64,000 nt of DNA from Azorinus chamasolen (lineage: Eukaryota > Mollusca > Bivalvia > Cardiida > Solecurtidae), in the NCBI GenBank assembly GCA_963576725.1, contig OY755242.1, positions 24,603,869 through 24,667,868 of the forward strand, given 5' to 3'. The translations under genes and the position numbers were made by a program. The notes under the pieces are model-generated. The model was given only the letters and a program-made list of their open reading frames with translations, had not been told where the DNA came from and did not search any database. Shown here piece after piece: positions 36,101 to 48,100 of the stretch. Numbering within the stretch: the first letter of the stretch is position 1; every line of letters begins with the position of its first letter.

Positions 36101-39100
36101 ATTCAGTCGTAGAGAGGTTGTTCATCATGCACAACAACCTCCTTACGATCGATCTTGTCGTCGGTGGTCTTTAAAACGTAATCCTAGATGCTTTAGGTAA
36201 TCGTGCGCTCGTCGTACGAATGTCTTTAACTAGACATTTTTCGCTGCTGCCGAACACGGCTCTCGAGAAGCGAGTGGCGGACTAAATATGGGGGTCTTCT
36301 CAAAACGTATAATAAGGTATTAAAGTTGTACCTGTATAACAAGGGCGTGTAATGTGCCTTCAAAGAAGTGATTCATTTGATATTGTTTTGCTGTAACTCA
36401 ATTAATGAAAACATGACCAAAAGAACAGTTATGATATGTCATGAAACAGGCTTTGGGTACCAAAGTCGGCGCTATATGGCCTTTTCAGCGTGACAGCGCG
36501 GTAAAACCCAGCTCATCCATCTAAAACGATTGGATATTTTCATGCAGTTTAAGTTACTGAACAGAATAAGTTAAGTCATACATTAAAGATGCAAACTACG
36601 CTTGCTTAGTACATTTTATCACTCAAATCGCATACTGACATAAACAATAAAACGTTCGAAAATAGAAATAGATGTCGACCGTGCTTTAACTATTTGCATA
36701 AAGGGAAGTAACTGCCTTTTATTGTAACTGCTTAACAAGTCATAAACGAGATGTTTATCTCATGAAAGTTACCAATAATGTTGAAAAGTAGCCTGTGACA
36801 AAAAACTGTAATTTTGGAGAATAATTCTTAAGCAGTTTGTGTACAATCGTCTATTGACAAAGGCGATATATTTCAAATTATCTCTCTTTACATAATTAAA
36901 TTTGTTAGCAGACAAGCTATATCCTAACAGATATCCGCTTCTGACTGCTTACATCTCTGTACAGCTGGTCAGAAAGTAAGGAAGCGATTTACAACAGTGC
37001 AGAAAAAGTAATACGGTTCATTCAGCATATCGAGTGAGTGTCGAGCATGCCATTGCCAAACTCGTCTTACAGAGCTGTGAACTCTGTGTGGAGACATTCA
37101 AGGTCCCTTTTGGGACGAATTGTGAATATATGTGCCGGTCATATCTGCAGACGGAAGCATATTGGATTAAATGATTAACATAATACTTATTTTGTTTTGA
37201 ACTTAATAATTTTTAGTTAGGCCTACCGATTTGGAGACCCATACATCTTGGATCAAGAATTGGGTACCTTTTCATCAAACATCGTACGCATACGATAATT
37301 ATGTTGCCTTGCGAACCTTCTACTTGGTATGCAGTTGTCGTCTTCGAAACTTTGCCGTCTACAACAATTTTCTGCATTTTTGTACCGAAAAATATCAGCA
37401 GAGTGTCAAATAGTTTGGATCAAGATGAGACACCGCGTCATGTGGCGTTTCGTCTGGATCCAAATTCACCCGTAGTAGGCAGAATGTTTTATTTAAATCA
37501 GTTCACATCCCACCAAACCAAAAGAGCTAATCTGAGGCCCAAGATGTTTGACAAAGCTTTTCATTAGCGCAGAAGTAAGGAAAACAAACTACAGTAAACT
37601 CCCTCTAATGCGACAACCACAATATGTATAATTCTTTTAAATACATTTATTTCCATTCATAAAGTTGTCGCATAAGAGGGGTTTTACTGTACTTGTATTT
37701 GGAAAATAAGCAGACGACAAGAAAGCAGACGGTAATTTAATTTCAAACAGCATTTCGTCCGAATGGTTTGAGAAAGCCCCCACAAATAAGTCGTGTACAG
37801 TCACCCGCGACTCGCAATCAGCAGCAGCGAAAAATGTCTACTAGTCGTTGGTGATCTTCCCTACAATCGTACGTCTGTCAGCGACCTTTCTACAATTACC
37901 TACGACTGTCGTGCCATCACCAGCAACTACCTAGAGACTCGGCGTCTCATCAGGATCCAAACTGTTTGTTACTGTTACTAGCTTTTTGAAGAAAAAAATG
38001 AAGAAAATCAAAAGAATGAAAATTTGTAGCAGACGACAAAGTTAGCAGACGACATAGTTTGGCAGCGAAAGGGTTAACTGTACATGCCAGTCTCCGCTAT
38101 ATGTCTATATAACTGCTCCAATAACACTTTACACTATAGATACGTTTTAACGCTTTTAGGGTCTGTCTGATCAAGATCTGCTCTGTTTGCTTATGGAGTA
38201 ATAAAATTTTGATTCAACTGCTTCCACCATGGCCAACTTTTTGTGTTCACTTGCCATTATAAAACAGCTAATTAATTTTCATTGCTTGATTATTTCTTAC
38301 AAGGAACAATTATGGGGTAAAGGTTTAAGATTCGGTCGCTGTAGAAAGATGTTTTGTGTGTTTTACTCACTACGACACTTTTCGAATGTAAAACAAATTA
38401 GATCCAGAAGAACTCGTTTAAAGCAATGTTCCATCTGAAGCCAAACAGTCTACAGCTCTCTAAGGATTTAACCATTTATCAAGTCCTAAATTGATCTTTT
38501 CTGGTGCCTCGGCTCCGGCTAGAAGATTATAAATCTTTGGAGTTTGAGCTCAAAATCTGACCAATCAAATGCTTTGGAATGCTTAAGAATGAACTCAGAC
38601 TCAATACTTATAACTGAGGTACCTGTGTTGTTTTTCTCAAATGAATTAATTTCTGCTCTGTCCTATTTAGGTTTACATGGTCCAGCAAAGTCAGTGATGT
38701 GTTGGGATACGAGTTTAAGTTCGTTGACGAGCTGAGGACCAAACAGATGACTATAAAAGACATCCTATCGCATCGAACGGGCCTGGCACGTCTTGACGAA
38801 GCGCTGTCGGCGGGTTACTCAATCAACGTAACGACCAGGGCAGGACTGTGCGAGTATGTCTCTTAGATGTCAATTGGTATCGAATCAGTGTCCAATAGTG
38901 TGAATGTTGATAAACAGAGGTCCAGATAAAATGTGTAACTTCAATAATTTTCAAAAATAGCTCCTTTATTTCATTTGTGAAGAGTGGTGTAATTAAAGGG
39001 TTTGACGGAGAAATGATGATTTAGTATTTGGGTACGCACCTTTATCTGTAGCGCTGTAGGAGCACATTTGTCTCGGAAAACATTTGCTTTATGTAAGATC

Positions 39101-42100
39101 GATGCGGTCATATGACAAGACAAATGCGACCTCAAATGTCTCACAAAAAAAACCAACAACACAAATGTGTGACAGATGTGCTCCGATAAAGTTTTTAAGG
39201 GACAAGAAAGCATATTTGTCTAACGTCATTTATTATGAAAAACAAGCACATTTGTCACATATTTTTCCACGGCAAAAAAATATTAGAATTGCCGTTTTAT
39301 CTCATGTCAAGTGTAGATCTAATTATCAATAGGTCTGCTAATGTTGTTGTTTTTTTAATTAAATCTTAGACCAAACAAGAGATGTCACAGTCATGTGACA
39401 AATGCCCCCAAAAATTGTACCCTGTGACCTTGACCTTTGACCCATGGACCAGGGAGTTGACACATCGTCTTTGTGTGGTGAACATTTGTGCCAGGTTCCT
39501 CAGAAATCCATTCACAGATAAACAAGTAATTGTACCCTGAGACCTTGACCTTTGACATATGGACCGGGGAGCTGAACGCGACACATCGTCTTTGTCTGGT
39601 GAAACTCTGTGCCAAGTTAAATTGAAATCCATTGATAGATAAAGATGTTACAGACCGGACACCAAATTTGTGACAAAGTAATTGTACCCTGTGACCTTGA
39701 CCTTTGACCCATGGACCAAGGAGTTGAAAGCGACACATCATCTTTGTCTGGTGAACATTTGTGCCAAATCATATTGAAATCCATTGATATATAAAGAAGT
39801 TACAGACTGGACACGAAATTTGTGACAAAGTAATTGTACCCTGTTACCTTGACCTTTGACCCATGGACCTGGGAGTTGAACGTGACACATCGTCTCTGCC
39901 CGGTGAACATTTGTGCCAAGTTATATTGAAATCCATTGACAGATGAAGAAGTTACAGACCGGACACGAAATTTGTGACAAAGTAATTGTACCCTGAGACC
40001 TTGACCTTTGACATATGGACCGGGGAGCTGAACGCGACACATCGTCTTTGTCTGGTGAAACTCTGTGCCAAGTTAAATTGAAATCCATTGATAGATAAAG
40101 ATGTTACAGACCGGACACGAAATTTGTAACAAAGTAATTGTACCCTGTGACCTTGACCTTTGACCCATGGACCTGGGAGTGGAACGCGACACATTGTCTC
40201 TGTGTGTTGAACATTTGTGTGAAGTTATATTGAAATCCATCGATAGATGAAGAAGTTACAGACCGGACACGGAATTTGTGACAAAGTAATTGTACCCTGT
40301 GACCTTGACCTTTGACCCATGGACCAGGGAGTTGAACGCGACACATCGTCTCTGTCTGGTGAACATTTGTGGCAAGTTATATTGAAATCGATTGATTGAT
40401 GAAGAAGTTACAGACCGGACACGAATTTGGGACGGAAGGAAGGACAGACGGACGGACAGACGGACAGATGGACAGACGGACAGACGGACAGACGGAAGGA
40501 CGGACAGACGGAAAGACGGACAATGCGACTACTATATGCCCACCGTTGGGGGCATAAAAACAGCAGTGGAACTGTTAATTCCAATATCTCTAATTCAAGA
40601 AATTTGAATGGCTGAACTTTAAGGCACACGCCGAAACATACGGAATCCTGTTAGTGTAATATCGCATCCTTAGGGCGAGACACGAGAATCGGGCGAAACC
40701 CCTTATTCCGACGAGATGCGATGCGAGACATGATTTTGCAACAAAGAATCTCGTTACTCTTGCAGTATCCCATACCATGAGATCCCATACAATGAATTTT
40801 CAGTCAGAGTAAATCCTTGAAATCAGATTGGTCAGTTTGCCAAAAACTGCCGGGGTGTACAGAACCTTATTCGGCGGCTTCCACGGAGAATACAGAATTT
40901 AAATTCGACGCGTGACGTCATTCGTTTTGTTTTTGTTTTTAGAGTCGATTCGAAATTTCATATCGTCCATACTCCATTAATTCCGGACGGATTACGACGA
41001 AATCATCGATAATAATGTAAAAAACTGTTCCTCATACGTTCCTCAATTTGACACTATCAACTTTTCATTACAAAGGGTAACCGTTTAAACTCAAATGTTT
41101 ACAAGTGAAGTTTGAATTCCTCTTTCGGAATTGCTCTGAGACGACGTCATATTTGCTCTGTCATGACGTCATGTTTTCCTTGCGAGATCTAATGTCAGCA
41201 AAAATAAGAGTTGTTCGTTTCTAAATTAGGTAATTTGGATCTCTGACAGGTAATAAATTCGTTACACGGTAATTTGGCAGGGTGTACGGGCTGGTATGAC
41301 CGGGTTAGATCCTGTATTTCCTGAGGCGTTAGCAGCCCGTGCACCCTGCCAAATTTCCGTGTAACTAATATTGCTTTGTTACTCACGGTAAACTATCGCC
41401 CTCGCTCGATTTTTGTCGGGGCACGAGATGCGATGCGAGGTGTGAGATTCCGATGAGATGCGAAGCAAGACATGGTATTGTATCATTCAAATATCGCCCA
41501 ATTATTATGTGTCGCAGCAGATGTTCAAATCACGAGACACAAGAATCGATTCTGCAGTATGCAATTCGGTGCTGTTCAACCTTAATCGATTAGACAGTGT
41601 TAAAGTAATTTTCACTGCATATGTATGTATCAGTGGCAGCCATGTTTACACACAAAAAAACTAAATAGAAAACGTTAACATCGTGTTGATACAATGGTTC
41701 ACCGGAAGAAGCAACACGCGAGAATCGTGCCTCGCTTTGTGTTGCGAGAATCGGAGGAGACACGAAGCTAGGCACGATGTTATATCGCTGAAATATGGCC
41801 CAATACTCCTGATACAAAGCGAGGCACACTATTAGGTCTGCAGGTTTGAACATCTACTGCGATAGGCGAGAATCGGTCAATATTTATACCCCCCTTTTGA
41901 AAAAATGGGGGTATATTGCTTTGCACATGTCGGTCGGTCGATCGGTCGGTCTGTCGGTCTGTCGGTCGGTCGGTAGATCGATGGTTTCCGAACGATAACT
42001 AATAAACGACTTGGCATAGAGACTCCAAACTTGCTGTGGTGGTTGGTCATGACAAGTAGATGACCCCTATTGTTTTTGAGGTCACTAGGTCAAAGGTCAA

Positions 42101-45100
42101 GGTCACCATGACCTAAACTGGTGAAATAGTTTCCGATCAATAACTGCTCAAGGGTTTGGCTTGGGATCTTCAAACTTGCTGTGGTGGTTGGTCATGCCAA
42201 CTAGATGACCCTATTGTTTTTTAGGTCAATAGGTCAAGGTCACCATGACCTTAACTGGTTAATTGGTTTCCTATCAATAACTGCTCAAGGGTTTAGCTTA
42301 GAATCTTCAAACTTGCTGCGGTAGCTGGTCATGACCACTGGATGACCCTTATTGTTTTTGAGGTCACTAGGTCAAAGGTCAAGGTCACCATGACCTAAAC
42401 TGGTGAAATAGTTTCCGATCAATAACTGCTCAAGGGTTTGGCTTGGGATCTTCAAACTTGCTGTGGTGGTTGGTCATGACAACTAGATGACCCCTATTGT
42501 TTTTTAGGTCACTAGGTCAAGGTCACCATGACCTTAACTGGTTAATTGGTTTCCTATCAATAACTGCTCAAGGATTTGGCTTAGAATCTTCAAACTTGAT
42601 GTGGTAGTTGGTCATGACCACTGGATGACCCTTATTGTTTTTGAGGTCACTAGGTCAAAGGTCAAGATCATCATGACCTTAACTGGTAAAATGGTTTCTA
42701 ATCAATAACTGCTCAAGGGTTTGTCTAAGAATCTTTTAAATTTGCTGTGCTGGTTGGTCATGACATCTAAATGAGCCCTGTTGTTTTTTAGGTCACTAGG
42801 TCAAAGGTCAAGGTCAAGGTCACCATGACCTTAACTGGTTAAATGGTCTCCGATCAATAACTGCTCAAGGGTTTAGCTTAAAATCTTCAAACTTGCTGTG
42901 GTAGTTGGTCATGACCACTGGATGACCCCTATTGTTTTTCAGGTCACTAGGTCAAAGGTCAATGTCACCATGACCTTAAATGGTAAAATGGTTTCTGATC
43001 AATAACTGCTGAAGGGTTTGGCTTAGGATCTTCAAATTTGCTTAGGTGGTTGGTTATGACATCTAGATGATCCCTGTTGTTTTTAGGTCACTAGGTCAAA
43101 GGTCAAGGTCACCATGACCTTAACTGGTGAAATGGTTTGCGATCAATAACTGCTCAAGGGTTTGGCTTAGGATCTTCAATCTTGCTGTGATGGTTGGTCA
43201 TGACAACTAGATGACCCTGTTGTTTTTGAGGTCAAACGGTCCAGGTCACCATGACCTTAACTGGTGAAATGGTTTCCAATCAATAACTGCTCAAGGGTTT
43301 GGCTTAGGATCTTCAAACTTGCTGTGGTGGTTGGTCATGACAATTGGATGACCCCTATTGATTTTGAGGTCACTAGGTCAAAGGTCAAGGTCATCATGAC
43401 CTTAACTGATGAAATGATTTCCAATTAATAACTGCTCAATGGTTTGGTTCAGGATCTTTAAACTTGCTGTGGTAGTTGGTCGTGACCACTAGATGACCCC
43501 TATAGTTGTTGAGGTCACTAGGTCAAAGGTCAAGGTCACCATGTCCTTAATAGTGAAATTTTTTCAGATCAATAAAATTTTATGATCAGTGGTTTGGCCT
43601 AGGATCAAAGGTCAGGTTTGGCTTAGGATCAAATGTCAGGGGGTCTGGGGGGTATACATGTTTTACAAACATCTCTTGTTGAACGATACAATATCGTTAC
43701 CCGCTTTGCATATCGCCAGAATCTTGCGTCTTGCTTCACATCTCGTGCCTTGACAAAACTCCTTTGAGAAGTGCAGACACGATATGATGAGGGATACTTT
43801 ACCGAGAAACACGAACAGCGAGATTCCGGCAAAACATGAAGTGATGTACGATAATCTACTGCGAATGCTCGACGTGGTATGGGATACTGCGACATTGCGA
43901 GAGCTCAGGTCAAGTTGAAAGTTCCTATTTTTTTCCTTCACTAACCTTAACCTCTGACTAATCATTACACCTTTTCGTGAGTAGACAAAGCTATTGTCTT
44001 GAGGGTCAAATCGCAGTGCCCTTCGCATGCTATGCCTCAACAACAACAACAACACCACAAATACATTATTTTTTAAATCACATGTCATAAGTATCTAAAA
44101 CATACCAAAATATAGTTTTCTGACCCAACCAAAAAAAATGCAACCATTTTTCCCCCGAACGCCCCTGCTCTATATAATAAGTAAAAGGTATTCAACTCCG
44201 GTGGAAATTTGCTAAAACATTATGGATTCATTCGCTGCGATCGTTCTTGAAAGCTTATTTGACCACTGATTTCCATAAACTGTGTCTCACGTATCAAAGA
44301 AGTCATCACTCTTGATGAACAGTTATCTTGTTTTTCCTCAAAATATTAACAAGATTTTACAACGAGTCGTCAAAGTGACAACCTACCCCTCTAGGACACA
44401 GGTTAACCCTGAGGTTCGAAATAGAAATACGCTATAATTCAAGTCGAAACACCATTTTAAGAATTAAAGCAAACAACAAAGAGTTAAAGAGCGACATCTT
44501 ATAGTATCTCCCCTGAGGTAGTAGTAGTAACTAGTAATATACCGTGCAAATGTCACGGAGTAAGTTACAAAGTATATCTTTCTTTCTGTGCAGGAGGTTA
44601 GAATACGTGCCGGCGAGATATGATTTCAGAGACAGGTTTCTCTACAACAACTTCATGTACACGCTCGCTGGTCATATTTGCGAGGTGCTCGGTAAAGATA
44701 CATGGGAAAATCTTGTGACGTCACGAATCCTGAAGCCTATAGGCATGATGACAACAACACTTATGAGAGGTCCCAAAGATGTCTTCAGTGACAGCGCGGC
44801 CCAACCTCACATCTACAGGGACGGACGATTTGAAAAGGGTACTCCAGATATATATAAGTAGGTACATGCATATTTCACATGAACTTTGAAGTTTGCTTGG
44901 TATTGATAAAAATAGTTCTTTGAGTGCATTTTCATAGTAGTAAGGCAATATATGATTCTCGGGTGTAAATATAGATCAACGTCATCAGACTTAAAGCGTA
45001 TCAACTAATCAACATCTAAGGTGTCGTCATGTTTATTGCCATGCCTACGTCCATAACTTGCATTGACAAATCATTGTAAACCACGCCTTGTATTACCACA

Positions 45101-48100
45101 TTAATACTATGCCATGCATTATCACCACTTACTACACCTGACTTACCCTGTTGTGTATGCCCACATTATTACCCTGTTGTGTATGCCCTACTTATCACTC
45201 GGCTGTGCATACCCACACTATCACCATGTTGCGTATATCCACATTATTACCCTGTTGTGTATACCCACATTACTACCCAGTTGTGCATATCCACACTAAT
45301 ACTATGTATATACCCATATTATTATCCTGTTGTGCATGTCCACATTATTACCATTTTGTATATACCCACAATATAATCATGTGTATACCCACATTATTAC
45401 CATTATACCATACTTTTCATTGATACCATCATAATCTATATACCTTTTATATCAGCATTATCATCACTCAAGCACTGCATGGCGATATATCAAGACGACA
45501 AGGCTAAAATAGGAGGTACTGTTGAAGACATAGTACTTAGCAGTTTTACAAGCCCTTCGTCCATCATGGTATTTTGAAGTGGTCGCTCGAAGATCATACT
45601 TTCGTTTGCACTCCATTTATATTTGTTGTTTTAATAAATCAACACAGCTCTTAATGCAATCGGCCCATGTATTCATTCGCAAGTAGCACAGCTGCAATCT
45701 ATAAATACATATGTATTGAAACAATTCTCGTTATTAATAAATCTCTAATCTCAATATGAACACTTGTACATAAGCATTTGAAAACAAACATGTTACATTT
45801 TTAATTGTGTTGCTTCTTTATTTATGAATCTCATAAGTGAGTGAAAACGAAAAAGGGTACTCTTACTGTTTTATATCTCGCGATGTTACTTTTCGTATGT
45901 AGCGAATTGCCCAAATAATGCCAGCCAGGTCGTGTTTAGAGTGAGTGAGTGAGTGAGTTGGGGTTTACGGCGCTACGACACTGAATAAGTCATATAGATT
46001 GTTTAAAGGGAGGAACGTTAACATACCTATATCAGTACAGCAGAATGAACGTGTGTCATCTGAAGTAAAGCATATATATTTAATTATATATTTGTAGCAT
46101 ATTTCCGTTGGAGCCTGCTGGGGCTATACTTGCATCTGCAGAAGACATGGCGAGGTGGATTTTGTTCAACATGAGACGTGGAAAAATCGAAAACGGCACC
46201 CAGTTAATAAAGAAGGAACTCTTAGACGAGGCAATTAAAGGTACATGTACTATTCTTAAGCCTCTCAGAGAGAAATGTGTATTCAGCATTCGCAAATAGT
46301 GTAGACCCAGGTTAATTCCTGACCAGGGTGTACACTGACGGTCTGTTTTTTAGAATCAATGTCGGTGTTTTATGATAGGCGACAGCTTAACCCTTTCCCT
46401 CATGTAAACGTATTTTCACGCATTTGCAAACAGAGTAGACCAAGATCACACGGCTCCTAGAGGAACCGTCTGATCAGGGTCTACTCTGTTTGCTAATAGA
46501 ATTTCAAAGATCTGTGTCTTTACTTTCTAAAATGGCTACAATATTCCACCTTCCATATTTCATTTTAACTAGTTTGTCCATAAATAATCAGTAGGTATTG
46601 AAATTCGTAATAAACATAGAACAGGGAAAGGGTTAATACAGGCGTGGAGGTCTTGCAGAAAGTTCTTCAAGAAGCTTCTGCATGACTTTCACCCTGCATA
46701 AAGCAGTCATCTGTCTGGAATGGCACAATGTCTGCTGTGACGAAATATCTGGATTAGAGAGTTTTTGCTGTATCACTATATAGATACCGGCGAGTGTCAG
46801 TTAAGATTCTGATCAGGAACTGCTTCTCAGACACGGCGCTAAGTATGCGCCATATAGCCCCCGAAGACACACTTTCTAATGACGCATCTCGTATTCAGTA
46901 CAGTTGAACCTCTCTAAATCGGCCGTTAAATTTAGTATAAATATCGGCATTGGAGACAAGTGGCAGCTGCCTTAAAATATCTTATTTTTTCCCCGCTGGA
47001 ATTCCAGTTTAGAGGGGTATACTATACTACATTTACATGGATATCAACCCATTTGCTCCAATATGTTTACAGTAAACTCGTAAAATCTGAAAATTTAAAC
47101 CCATTTATTTTTCATAATGAAAGAACATCGTGACATACATACAGTTAATTTATCTATATAGCGACCATCCAAAATAAGTATTATTCTGGGATTTTATGAG
47201 CATGTCGTAGCTTTATGTAGGAATAAAGTTGTACAAAATATCCACTATGAACTTTTTGCATTACTTTCGTCCTGCATTAAACAACCTCTCTCTCTTATAG
47301 ACTCTCGTATTTATTTATTGTATAGTCACTATCTGCTGTATATACAGGTGTAAACCATTGATATTAATTGGTGCGGCAAACAGTGCAGACCTTGATCAGA
47401 CGACTGTTTTAGATGTTTGTTTTAGGTCTTCACTGCTAACTCGTGTCCTGTTGATGTTTTAGGGTTAAACAGGGTAAAAAATGCAGACACTGATCAGACG
47501 ACTGTTTTAGATGTTGTCTGCTGTGGGTCTACACTGCTATCATGTGTCCTATTGATGGTTTAGGGTTAAACGGGTTATCCCCGGTTATGGGTTCGAATAT
47601 TGTTGTACGTCACCATGTTTAACCCTTTAGCTTATAGAGACACCCTTTTAAGCTTTCGCAAGCATGGCAGACCCAGACCAAACAGCTCCTGTAAGAGCTA
47701 CTCTCATAGTCTACCCTCTTTATTTATGAAACTATATGGAATATTGGATTCTACAGTTCCTGTCAAAGTCAAAACCACGTGCTCAGTTACCAGTATGTAC
47801 TTTGAACTAATAAATGTTCATGATGTCATTTTTTACATTAACCCTTTAATCCATAAATACGCCTTTCTACGTCTCTGTAAATGTCACGTTTTGAAACCCT
47901 TGTGATAAATAGAGCATTTCCTCCCAAGGAGCAAATGCTCTATTTATTACAATGGTTTCAGAACTATAACATTTTAAAATGTTCCTTTTCTCTAGTTAAT
48001 GCTCCTTTTCGGTTGATTTATTCAAAGAGGTTGGTTCTAAAAATAACCTATGAGGGAATGGGTTAATATTCATGAGGTAAATTTGTAATTTGTAGAACAA

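Noticed and set aside
39366..40346. Series of 80-residue minus-strand frames containing GQGHRVQL
   Set aside because: They are identical readings of the 152-bp satellite at 152-bp spacing.
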